Shown here: piece after piece, positions 1 through 11,728 of the stretch | Layout of the letters: each line of letters opens with the position of its first letter | Numbering within the stretch: position 1 is the stretch's first letter | NCBI GenBank assembly: GCA_036898135.1 | Contig: CM072516.1 | Coordinates: 18,120,876 to 18,184,875, forward strand | DNA length: 64,000 bases | Source: Oncomelania hupensis | Taxonomy: Eukaryota; Mollusca; Gastropoda; Littorinimorpha; Pomatiopsidae | Reading direction: 5' to 3' | Program-made: the position numbers and the translations under genes | The notes under the pieces: model-generated | The model's input: only the letters and a program-made list of their open reading frames with translations | Databases searched by the model: none | What the model was told of the DNA's origin: nothing

Positions 1-358
1 ATTATTAGCTCCCTCTTTGGCTATTTTATAATATATTTCATTCCAATAAATCCCCCCAGCAAAAGTCTATAATTATTCCTCTTAAAATAATACAATGAAT
101 TAAATGTTTTATCTCATATAAAAACTCATTTCTGACTTTGAAGTTTCAGTATTTCAGTGCATAAAGAACCGCTTTTGAATTAACAGAAATGAGGATACCA
201 AAAAACTCTAATGGTGCATTGATTATATATTTTAGTGCCATCATACTTCCATGTAACTCAGCTGTAAAAATAGAATAACCTGTTCCCACCTTTTAATATT
301 TGAACTAGGTATAACAAAACCTGGACCAGCACTCGATGTCTCTACCACAGACCCATCT

Positions 359-360
<2 letters not shown>
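1..360. other. AT-rich sequence, nothing recognised
   Basis: I see no exon-like open frame, inverted repeat or known mobile-element end in this AT-rich stretch. It ends where the AAT tail of the neighbouring SINE begins. Confidence 0.5.
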
Positions 361-422
<62 letters not shown>

Positions 423-790
423 AGGATGCTATGTACGCGCCTTTCCCCAAGGCTCAAAGAGCGGCGATCTATACCAACATACACGCTCACCTGTCTCATT
501 TACCCTAACACACACCAAATACACATACATCACTCAAACAGGTGGTGTAAAGGCAGGGAGATCGCTATTAGAAGACGGAAGAAAATCGAATTTTTATTTT
601 TGAAATTTTTATATTGACTGCATCCTGTACCATTATTGAAGGGAGGGAGGAAACCGGAGTGCCCGGAGAAAACCCTCGGTGACCTCAATAGTCTCGTACC
701 TAAGTCACATACGTTCGCCCCTTGCGGGAATCGAACCCGCGACCTTCGGCATAGGAAACCGGCGACTTATCCACTGCGCCACGAGGCCAC
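361..790 (-). mobile_element. tRNA-derived SINE, family 1, full-length copy with AAT tail
   Basis: This minus-strand SINE has a tRNA-like head at about 717-790. An A-box-like TGGCGCAGTGGA is read at 781-770 and a perfect B box GGTTCGATTCC at 737-727. The anticodon loop reads CCT, so a tRNA-Arg(CCU) origin is plausible. The body runs to 421 and includes a conserved block read on the plus strand as GGAAACCGGAGTGCCCGGAG. The 3' end is a pure 60-bp AAT tract at 361-420. Four related copies occur at 17.6, 29.4, 31.3 and 46.5 kb, and most have the same triplet tract at the same end. A short CTGTA flanks both sides as a possible target duplication. The insertion is a repeat, not a working tRNA gene. 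Confidence 0.85.
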
Positions 791-1036
791 CCCACTGTAC
801 ATATTTTTACAAAATTTGAGTAACGACTGTCCAAGTGTTCTTTTATTTCAGTACTTAATAAGGTTGTTTTCTCATCCTTTGTTGTGTTACTGTAATCAAT
901 ACCATCCATCCATTGTTTATATTGTTTATGTTGTTTTCAAATCACCAGTTGGTAGATTGTAATAATTTTATTTTATTTTATATTTTTGATGTTGTCTAAT
1001 ATCACGTAGAGTGAACAGACGTAAAATTAAAATACT

Positions 1037-1546
1037 GAACTGAACTGAAAGACAGGACCATCACTCTACATTCCAAGGTAAGGCTGCTGCGCTCCCTTGT
1101 CATCTCCATCTTCCTATATGCTTGCGAAACATGGACCCTCACAGCAGATCTCCAACGAAGAATACAAAGCATGGAGATGAGGTGCTACAGAAGACTTCTG
1201 GGAATTTCCTATACCCAGCACATCACCAACGACGAAGTCCGACAGACTATCACACAAGCTATTGGACAACACGATGACCTGCTCACATAGGTGAAAAAAC
1301 GTAAACTCCGATGGTATGGCCACGTCACCAGATCATCAGGTTTTGCAAAGACCATCCTGCAAGGCACAGTGCAAAGAGGTAGAAGAAGAGGGAGACCAAA
1401 AAAGAGGTGGGAGGACGACATTCGAGAATGGACTGGTTTGACACTGAACGAAACAATCAGGGTTGCTGAGGACAGGGAAAGATGGAGTAGTCTACGCTGG
1501 TTAAACGATCATCTGTGGTGCCCTTACGACCTCCGAGTTACGGGAT

Positions 1547-1622
<76 letters not shown>

Positions 1623-1634
1623 ACTGAACTCAAA
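1037..1634 (+). mobile_element. 5'-truncated RTE-type LINE fragment with GATA tail and TSD
   Basis: The insert at 1051-1620 carries only the C-terminal end of the RTE protein: the IFLYACETWTL region, the QHITN block, RWYGHVTRSSG and the GRPKKRWEDDIREWTG block. The frame is broken by a TAG in the codon before the VKKRKLRWYG block. The copy ends in a GGATA-derived tail that has expanded into a GATA array (1543-1620). The flanks GAACTGAACTGAAA (1037-1050) and GAACTGAACTCAAA (1621-1634) match at 13 of 14 positions. They define a target-site duplication and therefore a genuine 5'-truncated retrotransposition event. Confidence 0.9.
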
Positions 1635-1952
1635 GCTCGGTAGTTTGACCATTCCGGAAACGGAAAATTTGCTTATAATAAAATGTGTTGGTGCATCCCT
1701 CCTGCACCCCACCACTCACCTCCGACCCTGGTCTGACCGTGGGCCGCCCCCTGCATACTTCCTTATTTTATTTTGTAAACAACTGATGATAGGAATGTAT
1801 TTGGTCCCTTTTCGTCCGACTGGTCAAGAAATAATACGACAGCAAATAGAAGACGTTTAGGTTTCATAAAAAAAAAATTCTCCATAAGTTTCTGGTAATT
1901 CCGGGGTGTGCTGGAGTTTACCAACAGCTCAAATTTCCTTTTTTGCAGAGGA
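1635..1952. other. Unique spacer, nothing recognised
   Basis: This interval sits between the RTE fragment and the hAT-like shell. It contains a pyrimidine-rich stretch near 1695-1760 but no supported gene or element end. Confidence 0.4.
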
Positions 1953-1957
1953 AGACA

Positions 1958-2176
1958 CAGGGGCGGATCTGGGGGGGGGGTGCACCGGGTGCACGTGCAC
2001 CCCCCCACGGACGACCAAAAAAAAAAAAAGAAGAAGAAGAAGGAAAAGAAGAAGAAGAAAGAAGAGGAAGGAGAAAAAGAAGAGGAAGAAGAATATTCAG
2101 AATATCCATAATATTCATAATAATCATCATGCTAATAATCATGCTAATCATCATCATCAGCAGCAGCAGCATAATG

Positions 2177-2273
<97 letters not shown>

Positions 2274-2302
2274 GAAGAAGAAGAAGAAGAAGAATAGAGG
2301 AC

Positions 2303-2386
<84 letters not shown>

Positions 2387-2391
2387 GGACA

Positions 2392-2461
<70 letters not shown>

Positions 2462-2576
2462 TAATAATAATAAGAAGAAGAAGAAGAAGAAGAAGTAGTT
2501 GTTTAATGTATTTAAAGTCTTTCCACCAAAGTGATACAATAATAATTTATTTAAAGTCTTTCCACCAAAGTGATAC

Positions 2577-2645
<69 letters not shown>

Positions 2646-2692
2646 CGTCATTTACCTCAAAGATGCTGAAAAAGCGCTATATAAGAATGATA

Positions 2693-2786
<94 letters not shown>

Positions 2787-3747
2787 CATTCTCTCCTATT
2801 TTCTTTCCCATATCAATCCCTGCCCTCTTCACGCCTCAATCTCCTGTTACCCCCACCCCCTCCCTCCTTTCTTCTTTCGTTTACTCACACTCACCAATCG
2901 GCCTACACATGTTAGACATGTAACAGCTCAACTTCAAAGAACGCCGGCCAATTATGACGTGTAACATCCGCTAAAACGTCATATGCCGCTTGCATTTTGC
3001 GTTTATGTAAGAGGTTTATTTTCAATGTAAAACATTTATTTCCTTGTGCGCTGGGCTCATTGTTGATAGAAGCCGGGACTGTCCAGCCTGTAGACTAAAC
3101 AAGCACAGTGTCAATGATTAGCGCATGATGACAAGACCGGAAATTGGGCGAGAATACCTCTGCTTATTTCGTTTAATTACACTCCTCTCATTCCAGCTCT
3201 ATGTAGAAGAGTTCATTTTATATTGTGTCACTCTTTATTTAGATAGACGTCAAAGAAGCAACAGCCTAGCGTTGTTGCACAGCATTAGTGTTAGTTACCA
3301 GTTTTTAGGATTATTTCTATTTTGTGAAAAGACATTTTATATTGTGCTGAACCATTTTGTGACCTACCTCACACTGAAGTGGTATGTACATATTTTGTTT
3401 GATAATGATGATAGGGATAGAGATAAAGATATTTATAATTTATTTTATTTGTCCTTTATTCTTGTTAATATTATTCTAATCCTGTTTATTCCTAAAATGT
3501 ATATTTACAGCAGTTATAGCAACAGCTTGATCTAAGTACAATTAGGTAGCAACTCAACAACAAAAGAAAGTGTAACACATGTATGTCAGGGCGTTTTGCC
3601 CATAAACTGTTGGTTTGAAAGAATAACTGTTCTTTGCTATGAATCTGAGGTAAGATACAAAAACTTCTCTCTAACCCCCCCCCCCCCCCCCCCAAAAAAA
3701 AAAAAAAAAAGTGCACCCTCCCGCGTGAACCTGCTGATCCGCCCTTG
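1958..3747. mobile_element. hAT-like non-autonomous element, CAGGGGCGGATC ends, 5-bp TSD
   Basis: The left end reads CAGGGGCGGATC and the right end reads GATCCGCCCTTG, an imperfect terminal inverted repeat. AGACA at 1953-1957 and again at 3748-3752 is a 5-bp target duplication. Just inside the left end is a palindromic GTGCACGTGCAC followed by polyA. Just inside the right end is polyC/polyA followed by GTGCACCC. The element at 25,141-26,973 has the same layout and also a 5-bp duplication. The interior holds no recognisable transposase. It consists largely of AAG and AAT microsatellites (about 2010-2785) and then unique sequence to 3660. Some of the interior may be later insertions. Confidence 0.7.
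2010..2785. repeat. Compound AAG/AAT microsatellite
   Basis: Alternating GAA/AAG and AAT arrays are separated by short unique islands. One island, a unit containing TTTAAAGTCTTTCCACCAAA, is duplicated in tandem at about 2507-2577. The track AAAAGCGCTATATAAG at 2668 resembles the 3' end of a SINE or LINE followed by its AAT tail. The long Asn/Ile/Lys frames across this tract are artefacts of the repeat. Confidence 0.9.
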
Positions 3748-3752
3748 AGACA

Positions 3753-4495
3753 ATCAATAATCTAATATCTTGTATCTTTCTACGGGAAGCGGAACCGGTT
3801 GCTGATGTCGGCGCATCGCGGAGTACGGTATTGTTGATGTACCGTTTTAACACAATTTATTCATTAGACCTATGCAGTAAAATGAAATCATCCAAATACT
3901 TCTTTTTTTTCTTCTGAGTTTCGTACTCCCCCTTCCCTCTTCACCCCTCTTCACAGAAAACACCCACTCCTCTTCCTTTCATCTATGTGCTCAAAGTTTT
4001 GTCCAGCCCTACTCCCCCACCCCTTACTCCCACTCACCACCCCACCCTTTATTTATTTATTTATTATGACGTGTCGTTCTTCCCTCCGTGTGCGTGTGTA
4101 TTGTTTTATTTTAACAAATAAAATAAAAAACTTGAAGAGGCAATGTATACAGGGATAGAAAAAACAACATATATACTAATAGTTAACTTGCAGGGAATCT
4201 TGCAGACTCATTAAAATTTCGTGTACCATTGTGGATAAATCTGTTTGGCTTTTGCGGTGGTTAGTTCTGAATTATTTTTTTTAAATTGTGATTTTACACA
4301 AGTTGTGTGTTACTAGTCCCACGTATTTAAAAATAGTCTTTTAAATTTGTATAACGTATCTTTGTGTACAAGCATAAGCCGTCCTTTTAAATTTTAGCCA
4401 ATGTCAAATTTAATACTCTGTTAAAATTATTTATTTTTTAAATTGTTATAATAATGATTACAAAAGTTGTTTTTATTATGTGTGAATGAAGCGAT
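3753..4495. other. Unique spacer, nothing recognised
   Basis: AT-rich sequence with a pyrimidine-rich patch (about 3925-4050) and no supported gene. Confidence 0.4.
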
Positions 4496-4955
4496 GAGCA
4501 GATTCTCAATCTCAGAATAATCTGCGAGAAATGCCTACAGCACCAACAACATCATATGTTTTTAGACTTCAAGAAAGCGTTTGACCGAGTCTGGCTTGCA
4601 GCTCTGCGGGCAACCATGAGCGTTTACAACATCAGCCCTAACTTAATTGCAGTCATCAAAAACCTGTATGAAAAAGCTACCAATGCAGTCATCCACAACA
4701 GCGCCATTGGGAACTGGTTCGGAACAACAATCAGCGTGCGCCAATGATGCCAACTCTCTCCAACACTTTTCAACATCTTCCTGGAGCGCATCATGTCAGA
4801 TGCCCTTGCGGATCACGAAGCCAGTCAGCATAGGGGGGTAGAGCAATCTCCAACCTCCGTTTTACGGATGACGTTGATGGATTGCCTGGAGAGGAACAAT
4901 AACACCTCCAGAGCCTATGGAATGGAAATAAACACTGAGAAGACCAAAATGATGA
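4496..4955 (+). mobile_element. RTE LINE fragment (RT domain), host copy interrupted by an inverted RTE
   Basis: Translation gives FLDFKKAFDRVW (reverse-transcriptase motif A), the NWFGTTISVRQ segment before the RQG motif, and then EINTEKTKMMT. The frame is broken by a TGA and small indels. The sequence stops after KTKMMT and resumes at about 6537 with NTNGINTD. Those two blocks are adjacent in the intact element at 48.5-51.9 kb, so a separate minus-strand RTE copy sits between them. Confidence 0.85.
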
Positions 4956-6536
4956 CCTATCCTATCCTATCCTATCCTATCCTATCCCGAAAATCGACGG
5001 TCGTTGGGGCACCACAAATGATCGTTTAACCCGCGTACTCTGTCCTCAGCAACTTCCATGGCTTCGCTCAGTGTCAGGCCAGTCCATTCTCTAATGTTGT
5101 CCTCCCACCTCTTTTCTGTCTCCCTCTTCTTCTGCCTCCTTGCACCTTGCTTTGCAGGATGGTCTTTGTAAGGCCTGATGCTCCGGTGACGTGGCCATAT
5201 CATCGGAGTTTCCCTTAGTTTCCGTTTCTTCACCACTATGAGCATGTCATCGTGTTGTCCAAAGGCTTGTGTGATGGTCTGTCGGACTTCGTTGTTGGTG
5301 ATATGCTGGGTAAAGGAAGTGCCCAGAAGTCTTCTGTAGCACCTCATCTCCATGCTTTGTATTCTTCGTTGTAGATCTGCTGTGAGTGTCAATGTTTCGC
5401 AAGCGTATAGGAAGATGGAGATGACAAGGGAGCACAGCAGCCTTACCTTGGAATGTAGACTGATGGTCCTGTCTTTCCAAATGGGCTTCAACCTTGTCAG
5501 GGCCGCAGTTGTTTGTGAGATCCTGGAGGCCACGCTCCACTCTGCCAGATCTTATTACACATAATTGTGAGGGCTTCAAACATCGCTTCTCCTCCTGCTT
5601 GAAGCAATTCCGCGGGTATGTTGTCCACTCCCCTAACGTCTTCTTCATCGATTGCACTGCTGTATCAACTTCTTCTCGGGAAAATAATTGGAAGTATTTC
5701 TTCCTTTTCTCTGTTCTGGGGACATGCTAAAACTGATTGATCTCCGTTTGGTGTGTGGTTGTAGAGGTCAGAGCAGTACTCTATCCATCTATCCAAGACT
5801 TCATGTTCTTCTGTAAGGCATATGCCAGACTTGCTTTGGATCGTGGAGGGCTGTTTAATACTTGTCAGCCGCTTCACTGTCTGGTAGGTCTTCTTGATGT
5901 TGTTCTTGTTCAAACTGTTCTCTATTCCCTGGCATTGATCTTCTATCCAGTTCTCCTTTGCTGTGCGCATGCCTTTTTGGATGTCATTGTTGATTTTTCG
6001 GTAGGCATCAGCTCCCTGTGAGGTGTTCTTTTTCTTTTTCATCTCTCTTTGTTTATCACACAGGTCCAAAAGTTCAGGTGTGATCCACAGTTTCTTCTTT
6101 GGGCGGTGCATGCCAAGGATCTCGGTGGCGGCATCTGTCAGAGCTGAGTTGAAAGTGATGGTCATGGTGATGACATCTACTTCACCAGCTCCCAAAATGA
6201 GCAGTGGTTCAAATTTCCCTCCAATTGTGGCTTGGAATATTTCTGCCACCTCCCGGTCTTGCAGTTTGTCCAGGTCGAACTTCAGTCTGGTGCACTTTGA
6301 TGTGTTTACTCTCTTCAAGTGGAGCCGGAAAGACATAATCACGAGATCGTGGTCACTCCCGATGTCTACTCCTGGAAAAGTGCGTGTCCTGCCAATGTTG
6401 ATGCTTGATCTGAAGCGTACCTTGACCATTTGACCATGACCAGAGTCAATCTGGTTGTGATGCTCCCCGCTGGGACTGTACCATGTCCATCGTCTGGATT
6501 TTTTGTGGTGACCAAGCGTGTTTGCCCATATAAAAA
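4956..6536 (-). mobile_element. Minus-strand RTE LINE copy, internally deleted
   Basis: The 3' end is the CCTAT-repeat tail at 4956-4986. Going leftward to rightward on the minus strand one reads the C-terminal GRPKKRW-like region, then the LTRLKPIWKDRTISLHSK region to about 5530. There is then a jump of several hundred codons to the IWQSGEWP area, and the linker and endonuclease regions follow to about 6530 (NTLGHHKKSRRWTW, GSDHDLV). The centre of the RT domain is therefore missing. Frames are broken by stops. This copy is nested inside the plus-strand fragment on either side. Confidence 0.85.
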
Positions 6537-7195
6537 ATACCAATGGCATCAACACGGACATCAATGTCCAAGGCCAATCCATCAGCACGGTGCATAGCTT
6601 CAAATATTTAGGAGCCATTGTACCAGACAATGGGTCCCGATAGGACGTCATCTCCAGATCGCACAACAACTGCTGCCCTGACAAGGTTGAAGCCCATTTG
6701 GAAAGACAGGACCTTCAGTCTACACTCCAAGGTAAGGTTGCTGCGCTCCCTTGTCAATTCCATCTTCCTATACGCTTGCGAAATATGGACCCTCAAAGCA
6801 GATCTACAACGAAAAATATAAAGCATGGAGATGAGGTGCTACAGAAGACTTCTGAGCATTTCCTATACCCATCCCATCACCAACGACGAAGTCTGAAAAC
6901 CATCACACAAGCCATTGGACAACACGATGACATGCCCACAGTGGTGAAGTAACGGAAACTCCGAAGGTATGGCCACGTCTTGCAAAAATATACCTGCAAT
7001 GCACGGTGCAATGAGGCAGAAAAAGAGGGAGACAGAAAAAGAGGTTTGAGGACAACATTCGAGAATGGACTGGCTTGACACTGAGCGAAATCAAGAGGGT
7101 TGATGAGGGCAGAGAAAGATGGAGTACCCTAAATAAACGATCCTCCGTGATGCCCCAACGACTTTTGAGTTACGGGATAGGAGAGGATAGGACAA
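6537..7195 (+). mobile_element. RTE LINE 3' fragment, continuation of the 4.5-kb copy
   Basis: The sequence begins with GINTDI and VHSFKYLGAIV, then LTRLKPIWKDR, and continues to a GGATAGGA tail at about 7175-7195. It is the downstream half of the plus-strand copy split by the inverted insertion. Stops and frameshifts make it non-functional. Confidence 0.85.
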
Positions 7196-8350
7196 GCTTG
7201 AGTAGTCATTCAGGTGAAATCGTCTATACATTTGTACTATGTGGGGGTGTGTATTTGTAGTGAAAGATGGAGGGGACTAACGTGTGTGTGTGTGAGTGAG
7301 TGGGTGTGTGTGTGTGTGTGTGTGCGTGTATGTGTGTGTGTGCCTGAGAATAAAAGATTTACTGGCTCATTTTATGCTGAAATCTGCCTGTTTACTGACG
7401 AGCATTTCGTGTCGGAAACCTTTTTGTCTTTTATTTTGTATAGGCTCTAACGGGAAAGATAGGATTGGCAAGAAAGGGACCGGTCAGGAAGGAGTGTTTG
7501 GGAGGGGAAGGGGGATGTAAAAAGCTTAATTGTTCTTTATCATGGAATTGCGCCAGAGATCGACGCCATCGACCGGAGGAAAAGCATGATCAGATACCCA
7601 GTAGACTGTTGACTGCGCAAGCGTAAGATATTATGGCAAAAACCTTTCAGGCTAGTTGCCATTAGAGTCGACCTTCCCCTTGGCTCTGCTAAACTGAGGG
7701 TCAGAAATCTATCAAACATAGACCGTGTATATAGGTTTATGCGGTAACAGTCTCTGAACCTCAGATTTGGGCCAAGGTTGCCTTTCGGGCACGCTGCGCG
7801 GAGTGCCCTTCTATACGTTGGGAGCATTCCATATTGGCCCGAATCTAGTGATAAACCGTCCAATCAACATGCAGAAACTGGAACATAATTATTTAAAATA
7901 ATTCGTCACTCTGAATAGGGCGGAGAGCGCGGGCTATGGAAAAAAAAGGGGGCAGGAGGCCGCGGGAGGGGGGGGGGGAGGGGTTTACACCGCCTTTTAT
8001 GTGTAAACCTAACTAGCAGGCCATGGCCATGGAGAAGAAATTTTTTTTTATTTTGACGTCCTTTTTGTAAATGACGCTGCTATGTTTTGGCCATCTTTCT
8101 CTCTCCGTTCGATTTTGTGACTTTTGTTCCCTCTTATTTTCAGCCTACTTTAATCTAGGCTGTGAATCGAACCGCTGTCGTCAAGTTTGCCATCGTTCTC
8201 ATACTGTTCACTTTGACTTGCATCGTTTAACACCATTCGGAAAGCAGCGATTCTTATATACTGTTATGTTGCCTAGTGCTGATAAACTGAGCAGGAAAAA
8301 CATATATTGAAAATAGAATACATTGAATTATAAAAATAAATCTGGAGTAC
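7196..8350. other. Spacer with GT microsatellite, nothing else recognised
   Basis: A GT array lies at about 7280-7342, and a G-rich run near 7943-7983. Open frames here are short and show no family motif. No element ends were found. Confidence 0.4.
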
Positions 8351-8353
8351 TTT

Positions 8354-8696
8354 TAGTCCGTTAGGTAGGAAGTGAAACACTTACCCCCCCCCCCCCCCTA
8401 GGGAATTTTGTAGACTATGTTTTTCTGTTAGCCTATCATACCTTCTTTGGATTTCTGCTTGTTTGGTTTTTGTACACGGGTGGGTTTGGGTACCCGACGG
8501 CCCAGAAGGGCCCATTTTTCCTTCTTTGGGCCCTATATTGGCTATTGGGCGGTATGGTTCTTTGGAGAGCTATTGTGTTAATGTTTATCAACATATTTCT
8601 AATCAGTTTACAGGTTTTGGAAGATAATTGATTGTTGTTTGTGTTAGTATGTGTTTTGTGATAATATCATGTTCATTAAGAGCATGGCTGGGGTAC
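8354..8696 (+). repeat. Left terminal inverted repeat of the 3.7-kb transposon
   Basis: The arm pairs with 11,729-12,071 in inverted orientation. Differences are mainly substitutions and variation in the polyC run. Confidence 0.85.
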
Positions 8697-8886
8697 AAAT
8701 TAAAGATTTTTACGAAGTCGATTTTCCCTCTGTGAATCATACCTTTCTGCTTCCTAAAGCCCAAAAGCTTATGTTTGCAAGTTGTAAACAACTTTCTTTG
8801 TTATTGTGGTTGTAGTTCTTAACTCCTTTGTGGCGCACATACAAGTGTGGAAGTACTGAATGAACTATCCTGTTGTTTTTATGACG

Positions 8887-11185
8887 TCATTTGACTGCAT
8901 TGACTTCTTCATCAAGGCACCCACTGTGTCTGGTCTGGAACTGACGCAGCAGGAGACGTTCGAGTGCTTCGAGAACAATCCTGTGAACTCTAAGAGCCCG
9001 ATTATAATGCTTCCCATTGAGCACTTGCTCGATTGAACCGCTGGCACAAATGCCAGACTCGATCAGGATCTCTTCGAATCCACTGCCCCTCACACTCTTT
9101 CCAATAGCACCCATGTATGCACAGGTAAGGTGGAACACGCCAATCCTGATGATGATGTTGCCAAACTCAGCTGGGTTTTGTCAAGCTACAGCGTAGGCCT
9201 TTTTGGCTGCAGCGAGATCAAAGGTGATGATAGTAAATGTCTGTCCCACTTCTTTGGACACCTGCATGCTGAGTCGCAAGATGTGCTGGATAGTGTCATT
9301 GTCAGTAATAGGGGCAAACACAGGAGGCATGTACTCTACTGTTGACTGTTCATCACTGTCAGTATTTCCACCTGTTAGGGACACCCAGCCTGCCCAAGAT
9401 GGGACTGTCTGCTCTTTTTCAACCGCTAGAGCCCTACAGCAAATCCAAAGCGAATCCGATGATCTGGCAGCATCGACCACAGTCGGAGAAGGTTCAGATG
9501 TTGTGACGACTAGGTTAGGCTCTGCATGGCTTTTGACGAAACAGGAACATGCTCCACATGTTGGCTTTTCACTGCCCTCTCTCCTGTTCTCTGGCCTGTC
9601 GAAGAACACTGAACAGGAGGTTCATCTTCCTGTGATGTAGCCTCATGGATTATTATTCCATGGGCAGTGTGCGTGCTCCCTTCCCCAGAAGGTGTTTCTT
9701 CGCGCAGGTCGAAGTTATCAAAGCATAGATGTGTTACGATATTTCTTTCTGGGTGGATGATTGCTGGCAGTATGGAACGTCTCTCTTCAATGTTCCTGCA
9801 CATCGCAGTTTCGAGTTGCAGGATGGTATCATAGCATGCGCAGTTACCACAGCGATTGACCAGGGTTATGATGTCTGCCTTCCCAGTCAGATGCCTCAGC
9901 GTCATACATAGAACCAGGTGTTTTGGCATCAGCCACTTTCCCTTTGAAGCAGCGACGGAAATGTCCTGCGCAATGGATTTGACCAGTCGTGCTTTCCGTG
10001 ATGATGCATCTTTCAGCTTCTTTCCAGTGAGAACATATGCAATGAACTCCTGCAGAATCTGAGGTGGAGTGATGGTGTCACTTAGCAGGAAATTTGCTGA
10101 TGGAGGCCATGGCATTGGAGCAGACTCACGCATGGCAGTCTGAACCAGGCGTCGCATTATCATTGCAGCCTCCTCTAGGCGTCTTGTCTCCGAAGCTGCT
10201 GCTTCAAATGCAGATTCTACTGCCTTGCCAGTTTTGATTCCTGATGCATACACCAGCTCACTCCTGCCGTTTGGCTGCCAAAAGTTAAGCTTTTGTCCAA
10301 AGTGCTTTTCTAGCTTTGCTTTGAGTTTCTGGACTTTATCATTCTTGTTGTAGAATTCTGGATGGTTTTCTAGCATGAACTGTTGGTACTTCTCAGCCAG
10401 CATTGTTGTGCGTTCCACATTGCATTGTTCAATTATGTGCAGTTGCACATACTGTATAATGTACTGAAATGCAGAACATACTGTATAATGTACTGAAATG
10501 CAGAATCATGGGCTCTTCCACAGCGTCTTTGTCAGTGCACTCTTTTTGGTTTCGTTCCCAAGCACGGGTGTAAGCCCGTCTACAAGAATTGTGGTAATGC
10601 GCTTCTCTCGCCACAAGGTCGAAGTCCTGTATCTTGCAGAACAGTTTGCCTTGCCTCTGTTGTCCTGATTTCTTGACGGCATCTTCTGCAGACTTTGTCT
10701 GACATTTGACAAGGTTCTCTTGTCTTCGCTGATACTTTTTTCGTCCTTTTCCACAAAAAAGACATTCATCACAAGGAAGTAAGATGCTTGAACTTGTTTG
10801 TGGTTTGCGACGTTTCCTTGGCGAGTTTGGGTCATTATCATCATCCTCAGGCTGCTTTCGCTTTGCTATCCAAGAATTGTTAGTGAACTTTTGGTAACAC
10901 GATCTGTGGTAACCATCCAAGAAGGGAGAATACACACCAGGCACGTGAGCAAATGTCACTTAGTGATAGTCTGTACTTTTCATCACTTAGTGTCTGCCGT
11001 TGTTCAACTCCCAGTCGTATTGTCTGAAAACTAGTTTCTGACAAAGGTGTTACTTTCTCACGATTATCCTGGCAACAATGAACGACACATATAGGTCCTC
11101 CTAATGTCCTTTTCTTACTGACTTTGGCATTGATTTGTGCTGACTTCAAATTTAAGGGCTTTTCGTCGGATTGCCTCTTTGACAT
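8887..11185 (-). pseudogene. Decayed transposon gene, putative transposase of an uncharacterised metazoan family
   Basis: Blocks in order on the minus strand: an N-terminus starting at a plausible ATG (11,185) with SKRQSDEKPLNLKSAQ. Next comes a Cys/His region, DICSR then GYHRSCYQKF, CDECLFCGKG and HYHNSCRRAYT. A conserved core follows: FWQPNGRSELVYASG, DITLVNRCGNCACYD-like, CFDNFDLREETPSG, WAGWVSLTGG, ITFDLAAAKKAY, GVFHLTCAYMGAIGKS and EEILIESGI. The core is broken by frameshifts near 10,940 and 9,580 and an in-frame TGA near 9,180, so it is a pseudogene. I recognise these blocks from many unnamed coral and mollusc proteins, from memory. Position inside long inverted repeats argues that it is the element's transposase. 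No catalytic function has been demonstrated here. Confidence 0.65.
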
Positions 11186-11728
11186 TGCAAACTTCTTGCC
11201 CACTCTTCAGATTTCTACTTCTTTACACGACACCTGCAAAAAATGAAATAGTGGATTTTACATGTGATTGTATTTTTTTTAAAATGAAAAACCAAGAAAA
11301 TTGCCACAAGTGAGCAGAAGTGCCAAAACATGACACTTACAGAGTATGTGAACAGCTGCTTTTAGGGGGTACCCTTGCATCTGTAAATGCTACAGCCACA
11401 ATTTGGGGCTATCAAAACTAGACAGCCTGAAATCAGTTGCTTGATAACAAAGGCATTAGACTGTATTTGCCTTGTTTGGTCCACAAGGGGAAGTGTTCAG
11501 TTGTTTAAGATAGAGACCGCACAGAAGGGTAATTCTCGGAGGGTATTCTTACCCAAATCAGGGCACCAGGTCCACAGTAAGTCGAGTACCTTCACCAGGC
11601 ACTTGGAATCAACTGCTAGATTTCATAAGTCGTGTAGCTATGTGTTTAAGATAGGCCAAATGAAAACAAAACGGAACTGTATAGGTCGCAGATTGTGAAA
11701 ACGGGTTTTTACCCTTACGCCAAGAGGC

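Noticed and set aside
717..790. Possible tRNA-Arg gene
   Set aside because: It is the head of a repeated SINE with flanking body and tail; acceptor-stem pairing is poor, so it is not a functional tRNA gene.
2010..2785. CRISPR-like array
   Set aside because: The repeats are triplets with no regular spacers, and the genome is eukaryotic.
1918..2923. Long poly-Asn, poly-Ile and poly-Lys open frames on both strands
   Set aside because: They are translations of AAT and AAG microsatellites in every frame and have no flanking coding signal.
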